Source of the DNA: DATNPX01 sp036702975
GTDB lineage: Bacteria > Cyanobacteriota > Vampirovibrionia > Obscuribacterales > Obscuribacteraceae
Direction of reading: 5' to 3'
DNA length: 64,000 nt
Assembly (NCBI GenBank): GCA_036702975.1
Contig: DATNPX010000056.1
Coordinates: forward strand, 186,001-250,000
In this document: positions 44,496 through 54,600 of the stretch, piece after piece
How the letters are laid out: each line of letters begins with the position of its first letter
Numbering within the stretch: position 1 is the stretch's first letter
The notes under the pieces: generated by a model
What the model was told of the DNA's origin: nothing
What the model saw: the letters and a program-made list of their open reading frames with translations, nothing else
The model's database searches: none
Made by a program: the position numbers and the translations under genes

Positions 44496-45269
44496 TTGTC
44501 AAAAATGACTCTGCCAGGCAAAGACATTCAGTATGTGCTCGATCATCAGGTTGGTGTCATAACACTCAATCGCCCTGAGAGCAGAAACGCGATTACCACC
44601 GAAATGTGGAAGGCACTGCCGGCGGTGATAGATAATCTGCAAGAGTTTGGTGCGCGAGTGCTGATCATCACCGGAAGCGGAGATGCCTTTGCCTCTGGTG
44701 CTGACTTGAACGAGCTGAGCAAACTCGAGACACACGAGCACGCTGCGGAGTTTTGGACGGCTATTGAAGAGTGTTTGACGCGAGTTGAACACAGTGTTCT
44801 GCCGACCATCGCTATGATAAATGGTGCCTGTATTGGCGGTGGTTGCTTGCTAGCGACTGCTTGCGATCTTCGATATGCGGCAAGTAGTGCAAACTTTGCG
44901 ATTCCGGTTGCCCGTCTTGGTATCATTCTCGACGACCAGTCGATCGGCCGTCTTGTAACGCTGGTTGGTGCTGCTGTTGCTAAAGAAATGATATTTACAG
45001 GGCGCAGCCTTACAGCAGAAGAAGCGGAACGGCGCGGTTTAGTGAATCAAGTTTTCCCCGACGAGAACTTAGCGACTGAAGTGCAGAAAATCGGCGCTGC
45101 AATTGTTCTGAATGAAACCGTTGCGTTGTTCGAAGCGAAAAGAGCGGTGCAGCGCTTCAGAGCGAAAAAAGCTGCAACAGCGAAGCATCGCAAGCTTATA
45201 ATCGATAGTTACTTGAGCACTGAACTGCGCAACAGAGTGGGACGAATTCTAAAAGAGCTGCAAGACTGA
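44496..45269 (+). CDS. Enoyl-CoA hydratase/isomerase (crotonase) family protein
   Basis: 257 residues. TTG 44496 has AGAAGG seven bases upstream, while ATG 44505 is further; I take TTG. Crotonase oxyanion-hole motifs are clear: FASGADLNELSK and NGACIGGGCLLATACDLRYA. The two glutamates of enoyl-CoA hydratases are absent: G-G-G-C-L-L instead of G-G-G-C-E-L, and AIPVARLGIILDDQS where a Glu is usual. So it is not a standard hydratase; an isomerase, hydrolase or decarboxylase reaction on an acyl-CoA is more likely. Stands alone, followed by a terminator. Confidence 0.87.
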   Translation: MSKMTLPGKDIQYVLDHQVGVITLNRPESRNAITTEMWKALPAVIDNLQEFGARVLIITGSGDAFASGADLNELSKLETHEHAAEFWTAIEECLTRVEHSVLPTIAMINGACIGGGCLLATACDLRYAASSANFAIPVARLGIILDDQSIGRLVTLVGAAVAKEMIFTGRSLTAEEAERRGLVNQVFPDENLATEVQKIGAAIVLNETVALFEAKRAVQRFRAKKAATAKHRKLIIDSYLSTELRNRVGRILKELQD

Positions 45270-45294
45270 GCTTCTATCTTTACTGTTTTTCTTT

Positions 45295-45325
45295 CAGCTC
45301 GTTTAGGAAGGGAGCGAGCTGTTTT
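45295..45325 (+). terminator. Terminator of the crotonase gene
   Basis: A 7-bp stem (CAGCTCG with CGAGCTG) followed by TTTTG. Confidence 0.75.
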
Positions 45326-45388
45326 GTAACCTGTAACTGGCAGATTCAGCGAAGTGATTTCGTATTCCTCCCATGATCTCGACTCGAC

Positions 45389-45422
45389 TGTCACATCATT
45401 GTCACATTGCTGCCACTAGCAT
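45389..45422 (+). promoter_or_regulatory. Pho-box-like promoter, site K (for the gene at 45468)
   Basis: Plus strand: TGTCACA, 4 bp, TGTCACA, 10 bp, TAGCAT. The two heptamers are identical and at 11-bp period. The spacing to -10 equals that of the other sites, but both heptamers are nearer to the classical Pho box (CTGTCAT type). Leader of about 39 nt. Confidence 0.68.
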
Positions 45423-45467
45423 GGGGGTATTCTCGACGTGCGAGAAAAACTTTGGAGTAAACGAGTT

Positions 45468-46295
45468 ATGGCACCAAGCGGATCAGATATAGTCGAAATC
45501 AGCGACAAGAAGGCTGGGAAGCATGCACCTGCCGCACCTGCGGAACCGCAATTTCAGTTCCAGCCGAGCGCCGGCGACTATCGTGAGGCTCAGGCCAGGA
45601 CTGCACTGTCACTTACGGAATCCAACACGTTTCTCTTTCACGACCTCCATCTGCCAGAAAATAAAGCGCTGTTGGGCATCATCAACCAGGCGATGAAGGC
45701 TATGCCAGCGGATGAAAATACAGCCCGCATTGGATTGAATAATGATGACGTTCTGGCGCTCAAAACAAAAGATGGCAAGTTAGATCAGGCGGTTTTGATG
45801 CATCCCGACAAGGCGACGGACTTTGCACAATTCGATGCCAAAGGTAACGTAACGCAAGAGACGACAATTTCGCCGCTCGGTATTACTCAGCGGACTTATC
45901 GCACCGACCATTCCGTTTCCAGGGAAGACAATGAGACGAACGGCTATAAAGGATTTGTCGAGTTTGATACTAAGGGCAAAATAGTGCATTCGCACGATGA
46001 GAATGCGACCGACATCAAAGACAGCCTGAGAAATCCTGATGGTTCTGGCGTTGAAACGATTGTGCACAAATCATCCGATCCGACGGAAGCGTACACTCAG
46101 GCCACGGTATACAACACAGATCAAACCATCGTTGCCGACAAGAAGTTTAATGACGGCAACTTTGAACACCTTGAACTAGATAAGAACGACCGAGTAACCA
46201 AAGCCGTCAAAAGCAATTTGAGCAAGGGTTACATCGAGCACCACGAAGTTAAGCCCGATGGCACTTACAACGACTTCCGCGAACAACTCACATAG
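45468..46295 (+). CDS. YD-like strand protein (275 aa)
   Basis: ATG 45468 has GGAG ten bases upstream; a GTG at 45438 is in frame but near the predicted transcript start. The N-terminal 40 residues are disordered-looking (KAGKHAPAAPAEPQFQFQPS). A short helical region follows, then from about residue 95 strand units: ALKTKDGKLDQAVLMHPD, QFDAKGNVTQETTISPLG, EFDTKGKIVHSH, ELDKNDRVTKAVKSN, HHEVKPDGTYNDF. It is related in style to the genes at 427, 7977 and 24364. No signal peptide. Function unknown; the Pho-box-like promoter suggests expression on phosphate limitation. Confidence 0.82.
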   Translation: MAPSGSDIVEISDKKAGKHAPAAPAEPQFQFQPSAGDYREAQARTALSLTESNTFLFHDLHLPENKALLGIINQAMKAMPADENTARIGLNNDDVLALKTKDGKLDQAVLMHPDKATDFAQFDAKGNVTQETTISPLGITQRTYRTDHSVSREDNETNGYKGFVEFDTKGKIVHSHDENATDIKDSLRNPDGSGVETIVHKSSDPTEAYTQATVYNTDQTIVADKKFNDGNFEHLELDKNDRVTKAVKSNLSKGYIEHHEVKPDGTYNDFREQLT

Positions 46296-46299
46296 TTGC

Positions 46300-47598
46300 C
46301 TAGTCGCAGCCGCGAAATTGAGGCAGCGACTCTAAGCGCGTCTCGACTTGCTGCGCACTTGCACCGACTTTCTCTTCGATGTCTTGCGCTTGTTGGTTGA
46401 GGGCATCGGCTTCGCTCTGGCGTCCTGAGAGTTCCAGCAGTGCGGCTTTAAACTGGAGGACTTGTGCCACTTCCAAGTGATCTGCTGGGAAGAGCTGCGA
46501 GAAAATTGCTAAGGCTTTGTCGTAGATGGCAATGGATTTGTCGAATTCGCCGCAGTCTTCGAGTTCTAGAGCCTGTTTGATTAATAGCCGTGCCGAGGCA
46601 TACAAATCGGCTTTTTGAGTCAGCTGAATAAACCGTGCGATGAATTCACCGGTTTCAAGAGGATTGTTCAGCGTGTGTTGCGCAAGCGTCTCATGATGTT
46701 TTTCCAGCCACTTCATCAGTTCCGCACAGGCTCTTGCGGCAGCTGCATAATCCTGGCAGAAGGCAAACAGTTCTGACTTGGCGAGCATTAGTCTGATTAC
46801 GGTTTCGGGCGGGAGCTGCCCGCTGTTTGTTGGAATTGATAGCTTACCGTGCGATTTGCCGAACGCGGTTACAAACGCGAAGTGCAAAAACTGCTCTGCC
46901 TGCTCGAGGAAATTTAGTTGCAGGGCGATAGTTACCAGTTCCAGCGAGGTATTGATCCGGTCAGGACGCGTTGCGCTTGTTTTTTTCGCGCTATTTAAAT
47001 GCTCGATCTTTTGCTCATAGGCTTCGATCAAGGTCGTGGTGTTTGAAGCTTGAGCTTTGCCTTTACCTGAAACTGTTTTTGTTTGCGCAGACGGCATTGA
47101 GTTTAGCGAGTGCCTTGAGTTTGAAATCGAGGCATGCGACGACTTCTTGTTGGATGGGTTTCCCTGCCCCGCAGATGCTGCAGCAAATAGGGTTTTGAGC
47201 GCGTCGAACTCTTCGCTTCCGCTCACCTCTTCAAGGTTTTGAGCAGGTTCAGGCGCCGTGGCGTTTTCAACGCAATCAAGCGATTCCGCCAAGCAGCCTT
47301 TGTTTCGCAGAATTTCTGCAAGGCAGATCAGGTCACGAGCCCTTGCCGATACCGATAGATTGCTGTTGTCCAGCTTCTCTAGCTCAATGGCTTGCTTAAG
47401 TAAAGGCTCCGCTTCATCGAAGTTGCTGTGCCGGAAAAACGCTTGAGCAAGTAACCCATAGATGAGTCCAAGGCTCCTTTTGTCGCTGGAATCTTTTTCC
47501 AGGTCTTGTAGCGCTCGGTTGAGTTCGCTCTGGGCAAAAGGATAGTCTTCCCTGGCCAAAGCCAGCGATCCCTTTCCCAGGTGGTCTTTCCACGTCAT
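46300..47598 (-). CDS. TPR protein (432 aa)
   Basis: The N-terminal 120 residues and the C-terminal 190 carry TPR helices (LGLIYGLLAQAFFRHSNFDE, ARLLIKQALELEDCGEFDKS, VLQFKAALLELSGRQSEADA). The middle (about 140-210) is a Ser/Asn/Lys-rich linker. No signal peptide or membrane helix, so a cytosolic scaffold is likely. It is convergent with the gene at 45468, only 4 bp apart. Confidence 0.85.
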   Translation of the reverse strand: MTWKDHLGKGSLALAREDYPFAQSELNRALQDLEKDSSDKRSLGLIYGLLAQAFFRHSNFDEAEPLLKQAIELEKLDNSNLSVSARARDLICLAEILRNKGCLAESLDCVENATAPEPAQNLEEVSGSEEFDALKTLFAAASAGQGNPSNKKSSHASISNSRHSLNSMPSAQTKTVSGKGKAQASNTTTLIEAYEQKIEHLNSAKKTSATRPDRINTSLELVTIALQLNFLEQAEQFLHFAFVTAFGKSHGKLSIPTNSGQLPPETVIRLMLAKSELFAFCQDYAAAARACAELMKWLEKHHETLAQHTLNNPLETGEFIARFIQLTQKADLYASARLLIKQALELEDCGEFDKSIAIYDKALAIFSQLFPADHLEVAQVLQFKAALLELSGRQSEADALNQQAQDIEEKVGASAQQVETRLESLPQFRGCD

Positions 47599-47705
47599 AA
47601 GTACACTCCGACATAGCTGTGCCTCGTACTCTATACCCGGAGTGGAGGGTGGTCTCGTTAAATTGATGAACGTGGAGAGGCCTTCTGTATGTACAACGAA
47701 TGTAG

Positions 47706-48061
47706 ATTAAGGACAGGCGAACGCCGGTAGAACAGTTTCAGAGCGGAAAAGTGCCCGTTTTTCTTTTAAGCCTTAAAGCTGGAGGCACCGGCCTCAATTT
47801 AACTGCCGCCGATACAGTGATTCACTATGATCCCTGGTGGAATCCGGCAGCTGAAGATCGGGCAACAGATCGAGCTTATAGAATTGGACAAGATAAGGCG
47901 GTTTTCGTGTACAAGTTGATTGCTGCAGGCACAGTAGAAGAGCGCATGGTGCAACTTCAAGAGCGAAAACGACACATTCCAGCTGGATTGTTCGATACTA
48001 TGGTGGTTCTTTGCCAATTGATCCGGGCGAATTAGCGATGTTATTTGAATCGATCAGGTGA
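47706..48061 (+). pseudogene. Remnant of a SNF2-family helicase C-terminus, with frameshift
   Basis: The frame from 47706 reads KDRRTPVEQFQSGKVPVFLL, then SLKAGGTGLNLTAADTVIHY, DPWWNPAAEDRATDRAYRIG and KLIAAGTVEERMVQLQERKR: motifs V and VI and the end of a Snf2/Swi2 helicase. Everything before is missing (TAG at 47703). After LFD at about 47996 the expected tail appears in another frame (YGGSLPIDPGELAMLFESIR, stop at 48061), so a frameshift has occurred. The remaining piece cannot be an active ATPase. Confidence 0.85.
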
Positions 48062-48824
48062 AATTGACTCATGGGTCTATATTTTGTCCGCCAGTTCACC
48101 ACCGCGCTAATATTCGAGCATTGATCAGTGTGTTGGGGCATCTCGACGACATCTGATCAGCACTCTCGACAAGTAAAAGGTGGCCTTTATAGCTTGCTGC
48201 CAGCCCTGTTCTCTTGAACGTAGGGACCAAACAACCTTAGTCGAACTAGCAGGCGGCGCAGAATTGAAATCCAAATTTGTTGCGAAATCGGCATTGTTGA
48301 GGCGTTCGTCAAAAATGACACCATAGTGGCGCGAGTTCTCAACTAGACTGGGAGTATCGGGGCAGTCCGGTAGAAGCTGGATTTCGGCATGCGAGTCTAG
48401 GACGAACCAAGAGAGAGAACTCGAACGAAGGCAGCAATTACAAGGCCGTAGACGGAAGTAAGTTTTTTCTACTTTGCTCAGAGCAGTATTTGTGTCAGGC
48501 GTGTCGCTTTCTTAAATTCGTGGAATCACAATTGAATGCGTGCTCTTTTCGATGCAATCTGACTTCAAGCTGAGCATTAGAAGCCCAGCAACGGCGTCAA
48601 GTCCCACGATCGGGGGAGGGACTTTAGCTTATTGAAGTTGTACGGTTCAGACTATATAACTTACAGTAATTCGGCCGTTTAAACGTCGAAGTTATTCATC
48701 TATAGTTCGATGCACGATGTTGTTTTCACTCGTGTGAGAAGTTAAAGCGAAAATCCTGGAAGCCTTTAGAATCCCTGACCTTAGTTCTGAACAGTCGTGG
48801 TTGCAATCTGGAAAAGGCTCGATA
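48062..48824. other. 760-bp stretch without a recognised gene
   Basis: No open frame with support was found on either strand. A 7-bp inverted repeat (AAGTCCC with GGGACTT, 48599-48624) stands about 200 bp before the LamG-like gene. The stretch may hold a long leader, a small RNA or decayed sequence; I cannot tell. Confidence 0.45.
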
Positions 48825-51596
48825 ATGGAAACTCGGCGACACTTAGTCATTTTGCCGGCTCGTAACAATTTTAGTATTGGCTCTACGAAGAGTTCGATTT
48901 GTCGTACTGTGGATAATGCAACAGGTCATGTAGCGCGTTGCAGCGGAGCGATAATTCGAACACTAGCTTTTCTTTTCTTCCTAATTGCACTGAATTTAGT
49001 GTCACCGCAGCAATCGTCAGCGCAAGCAGTGACATATACGGAGCAAGACATTTGCAGTCCGCCGGTAGCTGGCAGTTTCAATTATTCGGCTGGAAATCCG
49101 CCACAGTACACGATTTCTGGGTCGGGTTATGGATTTAATTTTGGATTTGCGCAAACTCAAAATCAACTGGCTTATGCGTCCACGCCAACAAGCGGAAACA
49201 TCGAGATAACGGCCAAGCTGACATCTCAATCGTCGAGCACGGGTTTGGCCGGGCTGATGATGAGAGATAACAACGTTTGTATAGCGAATCACGCTTGCGT
49301 GGTAGCCACCGGAGGTAGTGTCTACCTTTACTATTTTAGGAACTACGATAACAACACTATATCAGTGGCAGGCCCTACTTATACCGGCACCATTTATCTG
49401 CGTTTAGCGAACAACGGTGGTGCGATCACTGCTTACTCCAGCGCAGATGGGGAGTCGTGGACCACGATCGGCAGTACGAGCAGCTTTATGCCCAACGTCT
49501 ACAATGTCGGTTTTATATCTTCGAACGGCGGAACAAGTGCGTTAAACACGGCTGTATTCACGAATGTTTGTTATGCAACCTCAGTACCTCAACCGAGTAG
49601 CAATTTGGCCCTATGGTTAAGGGCGGATCAGGGAATCACCAGTAGTGGCGGTTCTATTAGTCAGTGGTCGGATAATAGTGGACAAGGCAACAATGCCACA
49701 CAAAGCACAGGAAGTGCGCAGCCGACGCTTGCCACCGGAGCCGTAAATAGCGCCATATTGCCAACTGTTAATTTTAACGGAAGTACGCAGTTTCTCAATC
49801 TGCCATCCGGATTTGCCAATTTAACGAACGGTGCATCCATCTTCGTGGTGTCAAAGCCGACGAGCAGTACTGCAACAGGCGATCCTTGCGCTTTTGGAAA
49901 TGCCTCTAATAGCGATGCTGTCTTTCCGCAAACGGTTGGGAAAAATGCATCGCTGAATGCTTGGAATGGCACCACCGGCAGTTCGGTTGCTACTACGAGT
50001 AGTCCTCTGAGCAACACTCAATATCAGTTGCTGGAAGAGATTTTGCTGCCTGGTGCCACTGCTGGGACAGCTACAGGGACTATTTGGGTGAACGGCAGCC
50101 AAAAAGTTCAGGCGACGAATTTGCAGAATCTGAATAACATAACGCGAAGCCAGAATTTTGTTGGTTGCGGCATCGGCAGCACCAATTTCTTTCAAGGTGG
50201 AATCGCTGAAATACTCGTGTTCAGCACTGCACTTTCCGCCTCACAGAGAGCGTCTGTGGAAAGTTACATCCTTTCGAAATATGCAGTAGGAGCGACTCCG
50301 ACTTTGGATGCTCCTGTCATAACACCGGGTTCCGGTGTGATAATTCCACCGCAAACTATTACAGTCACGCAAGATCAAGGAGCGGCGATATATTTCACAA
50401 CGAATGGACTGACGCCTGGCGCGAACATAAACTCGCTATGGGTAAACGGGAGGCCGATCGTTGCAAGCGGGGGACTAACAATCGAAGCGGTCGGAGTAGC
50501 ACCATTTTTCAACAATAGCTCCGTTTCAAGCGCGACATATGAGGTAGATGCTACGGCGTTACCAATTAGCAGGAATGGGTTAGTTGCTTGGTTTGATGCG
50601 AATAATGGAGTCACGACCAGTGGTACTGCCGTGACCAGTTGGTCGGATCTATCCACCAATCAAAATAGCGCAACGCAGGGAACAAGCACCAAGCGCCCAA
50701 CACTTACGACAAACGCAATTAATGGACTCTCCGCAGTCACTTTCAATGGGACATCTCAATTCCTGCAATTACCTTCCAGTTCCAGCTTGTCTAACTTCTC
50801 GAGTGGAGTGAGCATGTTTGCAGTGATTAAGCCAACTGCAGTTACAGCCGGTGCGAGAGTTATGGATATGGGCAATGGCGCCACAAGTGACAACCTGCAG
50901 CTTCAACTTCCCTCAACGACCAGCGCTTCGCTCTATACCTACAATGGTTCGACACCAAGTTCGGTTACTTCAAGCAGTGGCATTACGCTGAATCAGTTTC
51001 AACTTCTCGAAGCCATCGACGACGGCAGCGGAACGGCGTCAATTTTCACCAACGGTGTTTTAGGCGGGCAAAATACATCAATGGGTACGATAAACAACAT
51101 AACGCGTGCCAATAACTTTATTGGTCAGGGCAGCGCGGGAGGAAACTATTTCAAAGGACAGATAGCGGAACTGATCTTGTACAACCGTGGCATTTCAGTG
51201 ACAGAACGAGCTACTTTGGAAGGATATTTATTATCGAAGTACCAATTGCTCACTGCCAATACCACTCCGGCTCCAGTTATGAGCATTTCAACGAGCACAT
51301 TGACTGCGCCAACTCAAGTGGCCATCGAAGCACGCGCCGGCGCAACAATTAGATTCACGACAAATGGTGCGACGCCAACGACCTCTAGTCCTGTTTACAC
51401 CGGACCGATTCAGATTCCTTACACTCTAACTGTGAAAGCGATTGCCGTGCTCAATGGTATTAGCAGCAGTGTCACTAGCAACACGTACACACTTAATTCT
51501 ACTCACTATCCAGCGCCTGGATCGACAACGACACCGCTGCAAATAAATACACAGCTGCCAGGCGTTAATATTCCGCAAGACAGTAATCAGCACTAA
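48825..51596 (+). CDS. Secreted multidomain protein with LamG-like and chitobiase-C-like domains
   Basis: 923 residues from ATG 48825 (AAAAGG seven bases upstream). A long N-terminal region ends in a hydrophobic signal segment (TLAFLFFLIALNLVSP). Then a beta-sandwich domain (about 70-245), two concanavalin/LamG-like domains that are copies of each other (LALWLRADQGITSSGGSISQ and LVAWFDANNGVTTSGTAVTS; both end in GGIAEILVF or GQIAELILY plus S-Y-I-L-S-K-Y type helices), each followed by a chitobiase C-terminal-like domain (AAIYFTTNGLTPG; TIRFTTNGATPTTSSPVYTG). Such proteins bind polysaccharides. No catalytic motif seen. Very rich in Ser, Thr, Asn. The RHS gene follows 53 bp later. Confidence 0.85.
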   Translation: METRRHLVILPARNNFSIGSTKSSICRTVDNATGHVARCSGAIIRTLAFLFFLIALNLVSPQQSSAQAVTYTEQDICSPPVAGSFNYSAGNPPQYTISGSGYGFNFGFAQTQNQLAYASTPTSGNIEITAKLTSQSSSTGLAGLMMRDNNVCIANHACVVATGGSVYLYYFRNYDNNTISVAGPTYTGTIYLRLANNGGAITAYSSADGESWTTIGSTSSFMPNVYNVGFISSNGGTSALNTAVFTNVCYATSVPQPSSNLALWLRADQGITSSGGSISQWSDNSGQGNNATQSTGSAQPTLATGAVNSAILPTVNFNGSTQFLNLPSGFANLTNGASIFVVSKPTSSTATGDPCAFGNASNSDAVFPQTVGKNASLNAWNGTTGSSVATTSSPLSNTQYQLLEEILLPGATAGTATGTIWVNGSQKVQATNLQNLNNITRSQNFVGCGIGSTNFFQGGIAEILVFSTALSASQRASVESYILSKYAVGATPTLDAPVITPGSGVIIPPQTITVTQDQGAAIYFTTNGLTPGANINSLWVNGRPIVASGGLTIEAVGVAPFFNNSSVSSATYEVDATALPISRNGLVAWFDANNGVTTSGTAVTSWSDLSTNQNSATQGTSTKRPTLTTNAINGLSAVTFNGTSQFLQLPSSSSLSNFSSGVSMFAVIKPTAVTAGARVMDMGNGATSDNLQLQLPSTTSASLYTYNGSTPSSVTSSSGITLNQFQLLEAIDDGSGTASIFTNGVLGGQNTSMGTINNITRANNFIGQGSAGGNYFKGQIAELILYNRGISVTERATLEGYLLSKYQLLTANTTPAPVMSISTSTLTAPTQVAIEARAGATIRFTTNGATPTTSSPVYTGPIQIPYTLTVKAIAVLNGISSSVTSNTYTLNSTHYPAPGSTTTPLQINTQLPGVNIPQDSNQH

Positions 51597-51636
51597 GTAA
51601 AAATCAGCACTAAGTAAAAATCAGCACTAAGTAAAT
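51586..51636. repeat. 17-bp tandem repeat, three copies
   Basis: Three units starting ATCAGCACTAAGTAA run from the last codons of the LamG-like gene into the short space before the RHS gene. The first unit includes the stop codon, so the repeat copies the gene end. Confidence 0.88.
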
Positions 51637-51649
51637 AAGGAATCGCATC

Positions 51650-54600
51650 GTGATTAGCAATTCAGGTTCAGTGGGCAAATTACGTAGCGTCCCAATGCTG
51701 TGCTGGACGATGTCGATGCTGTTGCTAATTGTCACAGGACCGGCACCGTGTGCCTTTGCCCTGAATTCGACACCTGAGCCGCCTCGGGAGCTTACGATTG
51801 TTCCGAAAGCTAAAACGGTGACGGCAAGAACAGGAGCGCACAAGCTTACAAAGATAACGCCCAAGTTTTCTCTTGGAGCGCATCCAAGCGATCTTGAGTT
51901 GAGTTCTGCGCGTCTATTTTTCGAAACTCTAGTGCCAATGAGTGGGGCACCTGAAGCGGGAGAGAACGAAGCGTTAGGCTCTGCGCTGAAAACCTATCAT
52001 GACACTAAGGACAAAGAAGATGTTTCAGCTCTCACCGACTTCATTGCGCATCATCCGAAATCGCGATGGACTCCTTCGATTGAATTGAATGCAGGATTAC
52101 AAAAGTTCCATTCGGGCTACCTGAACGAAGCCATGGAACTATGGCACAACGCATGGGAGGCAGGCAAACAAGAGAAAAGCCCTGGTGCGGCGGAAATTGC
52201 GTCACGAAGCTTTGCCCACCTAGTGTTAGTGAACGCGCGTTTGGGACGTCTGACTGAGTTGCAAAAGTATTTCGCCGAAGCGAAGGATCGGCATTTTTAT
52301 GGCTCTGACTTGGAGATGGTGAAGAGCGCCCAGGATGGAATGTGGTTCCTGCGCAACACACCGGAGTCTGCGTACAAATGCGGGCCGCTGGCGGTCAATA
52401 CGCTGAGCTTATTGAAATCGCCCAAGCTGGGAACGACAGACTTTGTCAAGAAAGTAAATTCGACAAAAGACGGCACCAACTTAGCACAGTTGAAGGATTG
52501 GGCCGACCAGGCTAAGCTGAAATACCAACTTGCCAAACGAGACGCCGGGGCACCGGTATTAATACCATGCGTTATGCACTGGTCGGCGAACCACTTTGCC
52601 GCAATAATCTCGAAATCAAATAATCACTATGTAGTAAAAGATCCCACCTTCGACACAGACGCAACAGTTGCGATCAAAGCGGATGTGCTGGACAAAGAGA
52701 GCGACGGTTACTTTCTCGTGCCTGAAGGTCCATTGCCAAACGGCTGGCATTCAATAGACAAGACAGAAGCAGCGAAAGTATGGGGGAAGGGGTACGCCTC
52801 GTTTCGCGATCCCAACCACATGCGCAAGCCATGTCCAAGTAATTGCACGTATATAGGACGTTGCGGTTGCAACTTTATGGCTCAAGCCTTCATCTGGGCT
52901 ATGAATGCGGCCGTGAATATTCGTGACATTCCGCTCAGTTACTCGCCACCAATTGGACAAGTCGACTTTTCGGTAAATTACAACCAGGGAGAGGCCAATG
53001 AACCCTCGACTTTTACTTTTACCAATCTTGGTCGGGGCTGGAACTTCAACTGGACCTCGTATCTAACTGTAGATCCAAGCAGTCAAACTGCGACGGTGCG
53101 CATCCCGGGTGGTGGCGCCGAAGTATATGTTCAAAGCGGCGGTGTCTACTCGCCGGACGTTCTGTCACAGGCTCTGCTGGTCAACATGGGCAGCGGTGTT
53201 TATCAGCGCCAGCTCAAAGATGGCAGCATTCAAGTTTACAACCAGCCCGACGGCTCCGGCAACATTTTCATGACCGAGCAGATCGATCCGCAGGGCAATT
53301 CAGTTCTGATTCAATACGATTCAAACTTTCGCGTGACATCGATTACTGATGCAGTCAATCAGGTATCGACCATTTCGTATGTATCGAATGTGGTCGGGAA
53401 CTCAGGTTTCTACAAGGTCGCTTCCATATCTGATCCGTTCGGAAGAAGTTGCTCGTTTACATATGATGCGACGAATACCTTTTTGACAAAAATTACAGAC
53501 GTGATCGGGCTAACGAGCCAGTTCCTCTACGACACCAGCTCCTCCAATATTGTTGCACTGACAACACCATATGGCACCACTTCCTTCTCCTCCTATGTGC
53601 CAGGAAACAATGGTTATCCAGCGACCGGTTTGAGAGTTCAACTGCCGGACGGCACTCAAACGGTCACGGAGAATTGGCTGAATGAGCCAAAACTGACCTA
53701 TTACTGGGATCGGGAAGCGACCATGCTTTATCCAAACGATCCTGCGAACCAGGATTACTCGCACTGCCAACAGACGAAATTCTGTTATGAAGGAAGTACA
53801 GCAGGAGAGTCGGGAATACCGCAATGGCAGATAAATCCGCTGGAGTCAGCTAGCCCGATTTATTTCTACTACCCGAATCAAATCAATGGAGACTATACGG
53901 GCTCAATCGCAAGTCCTAACTTTGTCACGAGAAACTTGGGTAGTCCAAATCGCGTTTGCAATCTCGGCGGCACTCCGACGCCCGGAGATGTCCTGCAAAT
54001 AATAATGAACAACAATTTTTGCTACTACACGGTGCAAACGGGAGACACGCTTAACAGCATCGCAACGGGTCTAGCAAACTCAGTCAACAGCAACTCCGCG
54101 CTCGTCTCGCAGTATGGCATATTTGCTGCCGCTTCAGGACCGAACGTGTTAATAGGCGCAAACATAGCAAACGACACCATTCAACTGAGCACGTCAGTGA
54201 ATAACGGCAACGGAGGCACTGAAACTCTCGCTCCGCACTCGCAGATGCGCCAAATCGCTACCTGGACCTGGACCGGTACTCTGGTTGCCGGCAGCCCGAT
54301 TTACATGAGCTTGCCCAACGTAACTATCCCCTACACCATTCAAACCGGCGATACTTACGCGAGCCTCGCAACAACCTTCGCGAATTTGATTAACAGCAAT
54401 ACACAGTGTCAAGCGCAGGGCATTACTGCTGTTGCGTCTGGTCCCTCGATTCTTTTCACTTCTTATTCCAACCAAACTATGACCTACAATTACGGTGGTT
54501 ATGGGGGCTGGAGCTTTTACATCTCAAATAACCTTAACGGCACTGCTCAAACGTTCCAGAAGCAGTACAACAGCCTGGGTTACCTGACCCAAGAGATCGA

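Noticed and set aside
48062..48824. Possible riboswitch or small RNA before the LamG-like gene
   Set aside because: Only one short inverted repeat was found and no known riboswitch core was recognised.
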